Numbered from the stretch's first letter, positions 36,560-50,275 are shown. The stretch is DNA of 64,000 nucleotides from Dermatophagoides farinae (GCF_024713945.1 NC_134682.1:3417001-3481000); one strand, 5' to 3'. Notes: a model not told the origin generated them from the sequence alone. Program-made: numbers and translations.

Positions 36560-38958
36560 ATGTCATTCATTATAGCTGAAATGATACGAAAATGGAGCAA
36601 ATTATTCTATGTAATATTAACAAGAGATGTTCGGTATGTGCAAATATTGAAAATTCTTGTATTTAATTTTTTTGTTTTACATACACACTAGATCCATATT
36701 CTTGTTATTTACATTTCAAATCAAAATGTTTTGGTATAAACGCAAAAATCGTATTATGTTACATTTTTTCGATGAAAATGTACGAAAATTTCCAAATAAA
36801 ACGGCTATCATTTATAATGGTGAACATTATACATTTGAATATGTTTCCAATCTTGCTAATCGTATATCGAATTGGATTGAATCAACATTAAAATTTGGTC
36901 ATGATGATCAATGGGAATCATTAAATCAGGTTTCGGTGATTGGTAACAATGACAATGATAATGTTAATAAAAAAGAAACTATGATTGAATCAAAAATCTA
37001 TCGACAATTTGATGATAATTTACAAACAACTCAGATCGGTCTAATGCTTGGTAATATACCGGAAATAGCCAGTTTTATTATTGGCATATCAAGAGTACGT
37101 TGTTCGGCCGTTATGTTCAATACAAATCATCGTTTGGATACATTGATCAATGCATTCAATGCAACGAATTGTCGAATATTCATTTTTGAACGGAAATATT
37201 TTGATACCATTAAAGATGTTGCTGAACAATTACCGGATATAAAATTTTTTATGTATGATCGTGATGCCATTAAACAAAAACAATCGCCAACAGAATTACT
37301 TTCAATTGATTTCAATTATAATGGCATTAGCCGGGATGATCTCATGATGATCAATAATAATAATGATGATGATGATGATGCTAATTCAATCATTGAACGT
37401 GCAATACAATTCTCTCGTCTATTACAATTATATCCAATTGTATCGGTGAAGAAAACATATCCATATAAATTTACGGATAAAATGATCTATATATTTACAT
37501 CCGGTACAACCGGTGGTAATATTAAAGCATCACCAGCTGATAATGTACGACAGATTGCATCATATTTTTCACAATGTCGTGCATTCGAAATTAACCATAA
37601 TGATAATGTTTATATCTGTCTTCCTTGTTATCATTCATTTGCCGGTATTACCGGTCTTGGCTATATGTTTATTGGTGGTACAACCATTACATTGGCGGAT
37701 AAATTTTCAGCATCAAAATTTTGGAAAGATTGTTGCCAATATCAATGCACGGTATGTTATAGTAATGATGGTGATTGATTGATTGATTTTTTCTCATTTG
37801 TTTTTTGTGTAAATCTTAATTCGAACAAAACAAAATAAAAAAATGAAAATTTTCTAGGCTGCCATTTATATTGGTGAAACATGTCGATATTTACTAGCAC
37901 AACCACATCGGCCAGAAGAAACGAAACATTCATTACGAATTATGATGGGACCAGGTATGAAACGTGAAATTTGGCGTGAATTTCAAACTAGATTCCATAT
38001 CCGTCGTATTGGTGAATATTATGGATCAACCGAAGGCAATGTTCAAACATGTAATAATATTTTGAATTTTGAAAAAAATTTCTAAAAATTCTATTTATTT
38101 CTTTCACATATTTATAGTCAATATGACAAATGTCGAAGGATCATGTGGATTCATACCTTATTATTATGGATTTCTTTGTAAATTTTTCTTCCATGTTTAT
38201 CTGATCAAAGTTGACCCAGAAACAATGGAACTTGAACGTGATCGTTATGGTCTTTGTAAATTTGCTAGACCAGGTGAAACTGGAATGCTTGTCGGTCAGA
38301 TACGTCCTGGACATTCGTTTTCAGAATTTCTTGGCTACACATCAACACAGGAATCGACGAAAAAAATTGTTCGTAATGTTCGTTCAAAAGGTGATTTTGC
38401 ATTCGTTTCCGGTGATCTAATGGAAATGGATTTTTATGGTAATCTTTATTTTAAGGATCGTACAGGAGATACATTTCGTTGGAAAGGTATAAAATTCAAA
38501 TTGAAATTAAATCAATTCCTAATAATGATTTTTTTTCGTTTTGCATCGTCAAAATCATAGGTGAAAATGTATCAACAACCGAAATTGAAGATATTATTTC
38601 ACAATTTACCAATCATAGTGATTGTGTTGTTTATGGTGTTACCGTACCACATTGTGATGGTCGGGCTGGTATGCTGGCCACAAATGATCGACAATTAGAT
38701 CTGAATGGATTTCATCAATTTATGCGTGCACGTGTACCCGATTATGCTATACCGAAATTCATACGTATCACTGATGATATCCAAATGACATCCACATTGA
38801 AATTCATTAAATATCCATTACGTAAAGTTGGTTTTGATTATTCACAAATGAAACCAGATGATCAGCTTTATTATTTTGATCGTCAACAATCAAAATATCT
38901 ACTTGTGGATGGTGAAACATACGAACGAATCAATAATGGACAGATAAAAATTTCATAA
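36560..38958 (+). CDS. FATP-D: fatty-acid transport protein / acyl-CoA synthetase (derived group)
   Basis: Five exons: 36560-36633, 36692-37751, 37858-38050, 38118-38486 and 38561-38958; 697 residues. It shares the introns of FATP-A to C and has one more, phase 1, splitting the signature between RWKG and ENVST, exactly where FATP-E also has one. The P-loop at about 294-303 is TSGTTGGNIK. Other motifs: PCYHSFAG, DKFSASKFW, EYYGSTEGN and YFKDRTGDTFRWKG. Asp/Asn-rich insertions lie near residues 95-120 and 225-245. It is closer to FATP-A than to B/C in the segments compared by eye (FIIGI.RVRCSA, PDIKFFMYDR). A candidate AATAAA lies at 39277-39282. Membrane-associated fatty-acid activation is inferred from the family. 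Confidence 0.9.
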
Positions 38959-41900
38959 AACAAAAATGATGGAATTTTTTTTTTCGAATCATCTCATTGC
39001 TCATACTAATGGCCCATAGATGGCGTAAAATGTTTGATGAATAATTTTTTGTTTCAAATCAAATTTTGGTTTTTTTTTTTGATTAATTTCTGGTTTTATT
39101 TTGTGTTATGTTGTTGTTGTTGTTTTTATTGTTTCCTAACAATTATAACTGTGTAACCATTGAATTCAAATGAAACATTTTTTTTTTTGGAAAAAGAAAA
39201 AGCCATATATTGTGCTTGTATGCATCCATTAATGGATGTAATTTTGTTTTTTCATTTGAATCTCAATGTTTGAATCAATAAAAGAATGGATCATCATCAT
39301 TATTTACACATCAATAGTTTTGAGAAATAAGTAGAGAAAAAAAATCAATCATTTAATTGTTGATCAACAGATTCTGACGTCAAAAATAATGATGGTTCGA
39401 TGAATGTTTAGTGAAAGAGAAAAAAAAATTATAAACAATGAATCGTTTTTAGTGTTTTTTTTTCTCATTGAAAAACAATTTTCGTTGATAAACAATGAAA
39501 CAATATTTTTTTTTCGTTCTTGCTGCTTACCACTACATTTTCTGTGTATTAATTAATTAATTGTTGAATGAAATCATTAAAAATTGGTTGCAATATGATT
39601 ATGATTAAATTGCATGAAATTAATTTATTCACAGGTTTTTTTTCACTCTCTCTCTCTCTCTCTCTCTCTTTCTTTTTAGAATTTTCAATAAAACCAAATA
39701 TGTATTGAATTTCAGATTTGGAATAAAATTTAGGTCGAAAATGTTCAACTATATACTAATGATTAATGCTTGATTGATTGAAAATTATCCATCAAGCAAG
39801 CGTTAATTGATGGATAATTTTCTTAGTGTTCAAATACGAAAGAAAAAGTTTCAGGAAAAAAATTTTCCAGCATTCATTTTCACACTAATAAACAGATATT
39901 GTTTTATTTATGCATAGAAAACAAAAGATCATATTCACCTGTTGTGTTGTGTTGTGTTTTTTTTTTGTGCAAACATTCCACACAAAAAACAAAAAAAAAC
40001 CGGAACTTTTATTGATAACGGAACAACAACAACAACAAATACAGGAACGTATGTACGTAAAACATTTTTTTCCACAATCGATTTATTTGATTTTCTCTTT
40101 TTTTTTTGATCAACGAGATAAATTAACAACAAATTTAGGTCCAAACATTCAAGTTTCTCTCACTCTCTCTCTCTTTCTTTCTTATCATTTTGATTTTTCC
40201 TATATCTCATTTGATTATCATCATTGTCAATCATCAAATGAAGAAAAAAAATGACTATCATTAATGATCCTCGGGCCAATCAATCCAAGAAAAAAAACTA
40301 GCTGCAAATAGGGCCAACAAAAATCATTTCAAAATTTTTTTTCCATTTCTTACTTGGTTGATTTTTTTTTCTCCTTTCTTTTTTCTCTAACGTTTTTTTT
40401 TCTTATTTAAACGTAATCATCCATTATTCATCAATGATAGAAATATCAGTATTGTAACGACGGACGATCATTACAAGCAACGGTGTTGTGTAGGAAAAAA
40501 AAGGAAAAAAAGAGAGAGAGAGAGAGAGAGTGAGTGAGTGAAAGTGAAAAAAAACTGGATATCGGTCAACGAAACCGAAAATTCGTATAAAGATTGAGAG
40601 TTGTAGAGAAAAAATGCACAATAAAAACTAGAGGAAAAATGTAAAAGAGAAAATTAAAAAAAAAAAAAAAAAATGGATGGATACTTTTACATGCACACAC
40701 ACACACACAAACACGATGTATTAGGATGGATGTTGAAAATCTTAAACATCTTATCAACATTGGCACTGCACATATACATATTTTTTATATGAAAACAGTA
40801 AAACGATAAACAACAGCAGTGATCCTCATCATCATCATCATCATCATCATATCAATCAGATACAAAGTCAATCGATCGATTGATCGAACAATCATTCATT
40901 CAATCAATCAATACAGTCATACACATCATTCAACAACAATAAATAACAGGCAAAGTTGATTCGAAAAGAAAAAAAAAATTTATATATAAAAAACAGTGAA
41001 ACAAACATCAAAATAAAAAGATTGCAGAAATCGTCATTATGTGATCATCAATGAAAAAAAGAACGTAATCACGAAACTCAAACAACAGTCATTCATATTT
41101 GTGCATGTGTGTGTGCGTACGTCATCATAAAATCATCGTGTTTTTTTTTGTTTGGATTTCTGTTTTTCACTGTTTTATTATTATCGTCACATTCACTTTT
41201 TAATCCATTCATTTGAAAATCTGATTCGTAACATTTTTTGTTTTTCTTGTGAAAAAAAAACAAAAAATCCTTTGATTGCATTTGTGTGTTTTTTTTTTTT
41301 TTTTTTTTTTTTTGGTGGAAAACAAGATTTTTTTTTTTTGCTATAAAATCTGAAAAAATACGACCAACATTCGTTGTGGGGGATTCCGAAAAAAAACCAA
41401 AAAAAAAAAAAAACCAAAAAAAAAACAAATAATTTTAACAGCCGCCACACTTCAATCATTATCAACATTACAAATTTAATCTTTCAATTCTTATTGTTGT
41501 TATTGTTGTTGTTGTTGTTGTTGTTGTTATTGTGATTGAGGCTAACGACGACAACAACAACCACCACCATCACCACCACCATCAACAAATAAATGATGAA
41601 AAAAAATATGCTGTTCACATTCAAACGATGACGTCATAATCAATTATTAATTGATTGGGCAGAAGAAAAAAAAATTTCAAAACTGAATAGCAAAAAAAAA
41701 AAATTCGAAAGAAATAAAAAAATTCTACCAATTCATTATTGCAATTCTGATTAATCATCATTGAATACGTTGACAAAAAAAAATTTCATTCATTCATCTG
41801 TTTGATTGGGATTATTGCTCATTGATTATCATTTTGTGTTTGTTTGTACTTTGATAATTAAAAAAAAAATTCCATCATATTGAAAAAAAATCATCATCAT

Positions 41901-41962
41901 CATCATCATCATTGCTTTTGTTCCAAAAGTCAATTTATTGATTAATAAAACACCATACAAAA
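38959..41962. other. Spacer between FATP-D and FATP-E
   Basis: 3.0 kb with the probable FATP-D 3' UTR at its left end and the FATP-E promoter and 5' UTR at its right end. In between are a CT run (39645-39669), GA runs, CA/TG repeats, ATC repeats and long poly(A)/poly(T). No supportable coding sequence. Confidence 0.5.
39645..39669. repeat. (CT)n microsatellite
   Basis: About 12 CT units in the FATP-D to FATP-E spacer. Confidence 0.9.
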
Positions 41963-44900
41963 ATGGTACTAGTCTATGTAACATTATTTGTCGCCCATAT
42001 TGGTGAACAAGTTATCAATTTTAATCTATGGACAATTGCATCATTATTATTGGCCAGTGGTCTAACATTTTTAGCATTTTTCTGGGATTTTGTACGACGA
42101 TTTTATTTTACATTCTTTCGTGATATAAGGTTCGTAATAATAATAATGATGAATTTTTTTTCCTTGTTTCGATAATTGTATATTATATGATAATAATAAA
42201 ACAAATTTATATCCTCGATATAAATCAATTGATCGATTTAACAACAGCAACAACAACAACAAAAATAAACAAAGAAAAATAAAACCTAGCTTTTTCAGAA
42301 GAAGGAAACATGAGAAAAGTTTACTGAAATTTGAATCAAAATGAAAACAAAAAATAGATAAAAGAACAGCAACTATATATTCATTTTACATTACGAAATT
42401 GACATTTCCCATTTATAATCGAGGAAAATCTAAAATGAAAAAAATTTTTTTTTCTTTAATTTCGATCAATCATCATCATCATCATCGTTTATTGATGATG
42501 ATGATGAATAATAAAGTTTCATGAATCAAATTTTAATATTATCATCATCATCATCATCATCATTGTCTATGATTTGATGATTTGCCAACGCATTTGCATC
42601 TCCGTTTCCACCATCATCAAATAAACACACACACACACACATGTATTATCTATATTCACACTTTTATCAATTGTTTGGTAAATTCATATTTTTTTTCTTG
42701 TCTGCTGTTTTTATTATTACCATTTATACCATTATTATTGTTGTTGACGAGGACATTTTAAGATTAAAAAAAAAAAATATGTTTTTGTTTGATTGTTTGT
42801 TTGTTGTCTGTTTGTCTGTTTGTGTGTGTGAGTATAATTATAATTATCACACACACACACACGAGTTTGACAGCGATTTTTATTTTAATGCGAAATGAAA
42901 ATGGATTTTTTTTTTCATTGAAAATGGATGATGATGATGATGATCATGATTGTGATTGTGATTGTGATTGAGAAAGATGAGAACAACAACAACAACAAAC
43001 AACAACAACAACAAACACATATCCTCTTTTTTTTGTCTTGTTTTGCTGTTTGTCAAATTCATTGCTTTGTTAACCCGCTAAACATAATTATTATTATGTG
43101 ATTTTTTTTTATTTTGTTCTTGTCTCCTCTATATTTGCCAAAATGTCATCATTTTGTTTGTTTGTTTGTTGTTTTTTCTATTTGTAAAAAAAATTTTGTT
43201 TTTTTCCGCTTACAAGGTTTCTGATTTTATTAGCAAAAAAAACAAGAGACAAGAGACAAAAGACAAAAAGAGTTTTGATTGATGACCATCAACACAACCA
43301 ATCAAAATTTTCATCATCAACATCATATTTATCAAACTGAAAATTATTATTGTTTACATCTAGTGTTGTTCCGGTGATGACCAAAATTCAATCATCATCA
43401 TCATCATGAGGATGACCATTCATTCTCTGAATATGACGATGGTGTGATTTGTGTTCGTAAGAATTGATTTCCGATAAAAAAACAACTAACCAAACGAAAA
43501 ACATTTGCATTTTTTGTTTTGTTTTGTTTCAATCAAAATTCCGATTTGTACAAAAATATCAAAGAAAGAGAGAGCGAGAGAGATGGAGAGAATTGATAAT
43601 CAATAATATTTAGACGGATATCCTGTTGTTGTTTATCATTATCATCGTCATTGACAATTTTCTTTGCCTGTATTTTTTTTTCATTCTAAATTTTGCTCTT
43701 GTCATAATTAGTAATATAAATCTGATATATTATGATAATGTATGATATAGATGGCCAGTAATAATTTCTTTTCATTTTCATATCTTGTCTTATCTTAATT
43801 TCTTTTCGTTTGCTTTCTGCTACTTCTGCGGCTGCTACTGTTGTTGTTGTTGTTATTGTTGTTGTTGTTGTTGTTGTTGTTGCAAAAAAAAAAGACATTA
43901 TCCAATTATCCAACATGATTATTCATAATTAAAAACCTTGAAATGAAAAAAAAAATCATGAAAATTCTCATTTTTAAAGGATTTAAAGAACTTTTATGTG
44001 GTTTCAATGTCAATTTTTTTCTTGCACTTTCATCACCTTGGTCTAGAATCGAATTTCTTTTTTTGTACCAAAAAAAAAACAAAACAAAAAAAATCCATTT
44101 TTGCATCGATTTCATTTCCAATCAAGGATATTGATCTCGTAAAAAAAATCCTCCATCAATAAAAAAAAAAAAAAAAAATAGTGAATGAGAGAGAAATGTG
44201 CAATCCGCTAATGATTGGTAATCATAATAATTTCAAAATAAATGATTTTTGTCGTTACATTGTAATATATAGGGACAAACAAGCAAGGTGAATCAATACA
44301 AATGTCCAGTCATAATACGATGATGATGATGATGAGAGTCCTTCATGGATCAATTTTTGTTGAATTGCTGATTGATAAATTGATTGATTGATTGATTCAT
44401 TTTTTTTCTATACTTTTTATTTCAACAGTGCCGGATATGCATTGGTTAAATCTCGTTATTTTATGATTAAAAATCGTAATTCTAATGTACCGAAATTATT
44501 TTCATTATTGGCCGAAAAATATCCAGATAAAATATGTTTCTATTATAAAGATGAACAATGGACATATGATGATATTGAAAAATTTTCAAATAAAGTTGGC
44601 AATTATTTTGCATCCATTGGTTACAAGAAAAATGACGAAATTGCATTGGTAATGAATTCACGGCCAGAATTTGTTGGCATTTGGTTAGGTTTAGCCAAAC
44701 AAGGTATTGTAACGGCATTTATTAATACAAATCAACGTATGGAAACATTAGTACATTCAATCACTGTTGTCAATTGTAAAGCGGTAATTTTTGATGCTAC
44801 ATTAGCTAAAAGTAAGTGGTTTTTTGTTTCGTCTTGATTACACTTGAAAATTATTCTGAATATTTTTTTTTTATTATTTATAGATATTGAAGAAGCAATA

Positions 44901-46555
44901 CCATTGATTGAAACAAAACGTCCAGGTATGATGTATTATAGTTATGTTGGTACAGATCCACCATCGGTAAAAGCATCAGAACAGGATTCAGAAACGATCA
45001 GAAAAATCAATGCAAAATGTTTGGATAATTGTATCGAAAATATGATCTATACACGGCCACATGCTATTGATGATCAATCAATGGGTGATAAATTATATTA
45101 TATTTTTACATCCGGTACAACTGGCCTACCAAAAGCGGCTGTCATTCGTCATCATCGTTATATATGGATTGGAATGATTTTACGGAATTTATTCCGCATT
45201 AGTGATAATGATATTCTTTATTTAACATTACCATTATATCATAATAATGCCGGCACCATTGGCACATGTCAATCGATTATATTCGGTACAACAATTGTAT
45301 TGCGTGATAAATTTTCAGCATCACAATTCTGGGATGATTGTGGCCGTTATAATTGTACGGTATGTGTTTATTTTTTTTCAAATTTTCTGTGACATTTTTT
45401 TTCTCTTATGAAAATTTTAATTCAATTTAATGATCTTGATAAGGTGGCCATGTATATTGGTGAATTATGTCGATATTTATTGGCACAACCGAAAAAAGAA
45501 ACCGATACAATGCATAAAGTACGTTTAATGTTTGGCAACGGTTTGCGGCAAGAGATTTGGAGGGATTTCAAAAATCGTTTTCAAATCCGCCAGATTGGCG
45601 AGGTTTATGGTTCGACCGAAGGAAATGCCAATGTTGGTAAGTATCTGTGTGTGTGTTCTTATAGGATTGATTTAATGATTTTCAAAATTTTTATTTACCA
45701 CTCCCATTTGGTAGCTAACTTTGATTTCACTGAAGGTGCATGCGGTATTATACCATGTTGTGTTCCATTCATTTGTCGTTTTGTATTTCCGGTTACGGTT
45801 ATTCGTGTTGATCCAGCAACTGGTGAACATATCCGCGATCGTAATGGTTTATGTAAATTGATTAAATCAGGTGAAATTGGTGAAATTGTCGGCATGATAC
45901 GAGAAGATCCAGGGCAATCATATCCTGGTTATGTGAACAATGATGCAACAAAGAAAAAAATCATACGAAATGTTTTACATCATGGTGATAGCGCATTTCT
46001 TTCCGGTGATCTAGTCGAAATGGATTTCTATGGTTATCTTTATTTTCGTGATCGTACTGGCGATACGTTCCGTTGGAAAGGTATGAGAAAGAAAGAAATT
46101 GTTTTTTACATTTGTTTGAAAATTTTAATTTAATTTTCTTAATTTTGAAATTCATTCAAGGTGAAAATGTATCCACAAATGAAGTTGAAGCTGTCATACA
46201 GAAAGTAGTCAAACTATCCGATTGTGTTGTATTCGGTGTTTCCATACGTAATTGTGATGGTAAAGCCGGTATGGCCGTTATTGCCGATCCAAATCATACG
46301 GTTGATGTGGAAAATTTATATTATCAATTGGAAAAACGTTTACCAGCATATGCAGTACCATTATTCATACGTATAGCACCGAAAATTGATTTGACAGCAT
46401 CATTTAAATTGTCTAAATTTTCATTGGAAAAAGATGGTTTCAATATTAGTCATATTCATGATCCATTATATTATCTGGATCGTAAATCTAAACAATATAT
46501 TCGTATGGATCAAAATGTTTATGATGATATTCAAAATGGCCGTATTTTCTTGTGA
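41963..46555 (+). CDS. Fatp: FATP-E: conventional fatty-acid transport protein (SLC27-type)
   Basis: Six exons: 41963-42129, 44429-44811, 44884-45359, 45444-45636, 45715-46080 and 46161-46555; 659 residues. Exon 1 encodes a 55-residue N-terminus with a membrane segment (IASLLLASGLTFLAFF) that the other four genes lack. The P-loop at about 259-267 is the canonical TSGTTGLPK. Then come PLYHNNAGTIG, DKFSASQFW, EVYGSTEGN and the signature YFRDRTGDTFRWKG|ENVSTNEVE, split by an intron. Length, motifs and membrane segment match animal FATP1/4-type enzymes, which couple uptake of long-chain fatty acids to CoA activation at the plasma membrane or ER. Intron 1 is 2.3 kb, by far the longest here. An extra phase 1 intron between exons 2 and 3 has no counterpart in A-D. 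It is probably closest to the ancestral copy of the array (inference). A candidate AATAAA lies at 46964-46969. Confidence 0.93.
42130..44428 (+). other. Long first intron of FATP-E
   Basis: 2.3 kb with a donor GTTCGT and an acceptor TTTCAACAG. It contains ATC, TTG, CA and CAA repeats. Its length in a genome of short introns suggests regulatory content or an unannotated alternative 5' exon; I see no coding sequence in it. Confidence 0.6.
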
Positions 46556-49398
46556 TCTAATCATCATTATTCATCATCATCATCATCATCATCATCGATT
46601 ATTAATTCCACCGTTTATTATTAATGTGGCTTTTCCACTTATCAACAACAAAAAGAAAAAAAGAAAAAACCAAATCAAATCATGGCATGACATGAAATCT
46701 ATATCGATAATTCTCATCATGATATTTAGGTTATTTGATGATATGGATGGCATTTTTTTTCAGACATTTTTTTTCTGACTGAACTTTCTAACTTCATCAC
46801 CACCATCATCATCATCATCATCATCATTATCACATTCCATTAATTATTTTTTTAGCTTTAAATCATTGAATCAATTTATAATTTTGGGATTATTTTTTTC
46901 GGTTCGATAAATTATTGAGACATTTTTTTTTCTCACCCCTTTCATAAATCATCAAATTCATTCAATAAATCAATCAATCAATCAATCAATCAATTGTTAA
47001 AAAAGAAAAAAAAATTTATAACATTAAAAAACATTGTCACAAGATGGCGTTACTGAGTGTTGTTTGATTTTTGGAGCAAATTTTTCTGTTCGATTTATAT
47101 AGATTTTATAATTCCAGAAAATAAAAAAAATAAAAATAGAAATTTAAATTTTTATAATCAAACAAAACGATTCATCCAATCCAATCTAATCCAATTGTTT
47201 TATGAACCTTGACGACAGAAGAAAAACAACCAACCAAAATCAACCAACCAGCCAATTTATTTAATTTTAAACAAAAATGTGGCTGATGATGATGATCATA
47301 AATTATCTCAATAAATTTTTTTTTTTTTAATAAAAATCCAATCAAATGATTGTGATAATTCAAAAACAATGCGCATATTTCAGTGATGATGATGATGAAG
47401 AATGTGTAATGTTCTGAACATTTATATTTATCAAAATTGAAAAAAAAACAAATGTTTGTTGTTTACAAATTATATATTTTATATTAGAGATTATTGTTGT
47501 TGTTGTTGGCCGTATATATAATAATAATAATAATAATAAAACTCGACAACAAGTGTGTGTATATATTGACCGGTAAGAACCGGTTTCAACTGGAACCGTT
47601 TTTATTTCTGGTTTAATAATAATAATAAGATGAAAATCTTTTTTATTTTTTCTCTTGATTTCCAGAAAATTAAAACCAAAAAAAAAAACCAAAAAAAAAT
47701 CCAAATTTAAAACACACTTATTATTGCATAGCAGTCAAACTGTGTATACAAAAACCTTATTTGGATACATTACATTTTTATTAGATCATTCGATAGATAT
47801 ATGATGAATTTTGATCTTTGTTTTTTAAATCAATATCAATATCATCAATAAATAGTATCATCATTTGTAAAAATCCTCGATTGATTTTCAATTGATAATG
47901 TACACTGCGTGTATGCTTGAGGTTTTCTTTCAATTCTCAGTCACAAATCATCATATCTATATTGATCGTGTCATCGTTTTTTTTTACTTTAAGAAAATAA
48001 TATTCAAAAAGGAAGAAAAAAAAACAGGCACACCATGAGACTGTTGTTATTTTTATCGGTGTGAAAGAGAGAGAAAAAAAATGAAACAGACACACACACA
48101 CACGCAATATCTATGAAAGTGACATAAAGTGTGTGTGTGTGTGTGTGCTGGTATATGGGCGTATGATGATGATGATGATGTGAAATTTGAATAAAAAATC
48201 ATCAACTAATAATAAATCAAACCAAATTTGGAACCGTCAATAATAATAATAATTGAGAATAATGATGAAATCAAAATTGAAAATTTCACATTCAATTTCT
48301 GTTATGGTTCTTTTATATTATTTTCAATCATTCGATTGATCGATCGATTGATATTTATTGATTTTTCCGTTTCTTTTTGTTGTTGTTGTTGTTGTTGATT
48401 CCTATAAACAATACCGCTTTTTTGATATTACCATCATCATCATCATCATCATAATTATGATGACATTAATAAAAACACATTTTTTTTCTACACGGATTTC
48501 AATTCAATTCACACACACACACACACACACCAAATGATAATGATGGATTTGATATCAGCCAAGTGCCAGCCAGCCAGCCACATCGCATCTAATAAAACAT
48601 AAAATGATTTTATTCATTTTTTCATTTAATCTAAGTCTTTTTGCCACTCTCTCTCTCTCTCTCGAGATAATCGCGAAATTAAACAAAAAAAAAAAAAAAA
48701 AGAAAATCGGTTTTAGAATCATCGCACAAATATACAAATAATCAACTGGTTGTAGCGATATATTTTTAAAAAAAAAAATGTCTAATGATGAACTTTGAAA
48801 CAAGGCCATAAATTTTTTTTTTTCGTTTTTATACATCGTCAAGTTCATCATTGACCATAATTTTTGATAATTTATTTTTTTTTATATTTCGATGTAATGT
48901 GTCTGTTTAATGAATATTGATATATATAAACACATCTTGAAGAGAAAAAAAAATGATTGACAAGAAAAATCGAGAAAAAAAACTAGAATAGACTAGAATT
49001 TATGGAAATTTTTCGTGATAAATCTTTCTGTTTTTTTTTTTTGTTTGTTGCTTGACCGATAAATAGAAAAGAAATAGAATTAAAGACATGATGACAGAAA
49101 TATTTCATAAAAGCATGATTACCTGATTTATCAACATCATTATCAACAACAACATTTTGTTCTGATAAGCATCATAATTCTTGTGCATGTGTGCGTGTGT
49201 CTTTGTCTGGTATTTTATTTTTTTTTTTTTTTGGTGAAAACAACAACAAGATGGTCATAAAATAATTACTTAATAAAACATTCTTTAGTTCTGGCGTTGT
49301 TCCATCATAATATGTGCTGTTTGGAACATCATCATTTGATGATCCATAAATAAAATTTTTATTTTTATTTCATTTTATTGAAATTATCCATTAATTGG

Positions 49399-49563
49399 AT
49401 GAAATTCTTTTATTTTATAAAGATAAGATTCAGTCATAACTGGTATATTTTATTTATCGGAATCCATATCACCAGCATCGTTTTTTTTTGCCATGCCAAT
49501 AATCAATCTATCATCAAGCATAAAGCAGCTGATGATACAAAGTATCATTCAAATACGCTTTAG
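49399..49563 (+). CDS. Possible small secreted peptide (uncertain)
   Basis: A 54-codon ATG frame. Residues about 15-34 are hydrophobic (WYILFIGIHITSIVFFCHA) after a basic stretch (KIRF), like a signal peptide; the remaining 20 residues are hydrophilic (NNQSIIKHKAADDTKYHSN). It is less repetitive than most short frames here. It has no homologue I recognise, no obvious promoter or splice partner, and such frames arise by chance in this composition. Confidence 0.25.
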   Translation: MKFFYFIKIRFSHNWYILFIGIHITSIVFFCHANNQSIIKHKAADDTKYHSNTL

Positions 49564-50275
49564 TGGAAACAACAACAACAAAAAAAACATAAATTTTTTA
49601 AGATAAAAATAAAACGGAGATAGAAAAAAAATCTTTATATGTATGATATATTGATTGTATCGATTGTACAATCGATTTGAACGTCCGGCACACCGTTTTG
49701 GTTTTTGTTGCTGTTGTTGAGTTTTTTTTTTTTGCCAATTATTACAATCGAATTCATTCGATCGTTTTATCAATCAATCAATCAATCGATCAGTCAATAA
49801 TCATACATTAATATAATTAAAAATTTTAATCGCACTGCAAATACAGTGTGAATCTTATTTTTTAAATTTTATCGTTATTTTTTCATCGATGTTACCATCA
49901 TTATCATCATCAGCATGCTTTTCTTTATTTGGTCAAATCCGATATATATATAATGTACTTTGTCAATCAATCGATAATGATATCGAATTAAAAAAAAGCT
50001 ATTTACTCATCATCATCATCATCATCATCATCGATTTATTGCAAATTTTCACAGATTTTTGCCAAATATGAAATTTTAGCTATATTTTCCCTCCCTATAC
50101 CTTATCAACTTAATATCATCAATTTTTTGCTGTGTGTATGCATAATCAAAAAAAAAATCCACCATAATGAAAAAAATAAAGCCATCGAACCATAAAAAAA
50201 AACTTGTAGGCATGGATTATTATTATTATATATGAGCGATCTCACGTATCTGATACTTGATTAAGCCAAAAAAAG

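Noticed and set aside
39910-41468. Several open frames before FATP-E
   Set aside because: Mostly poly-Phe/poly-Lys and Gln runs from poly(T)/poly(A) and CAA repeats.
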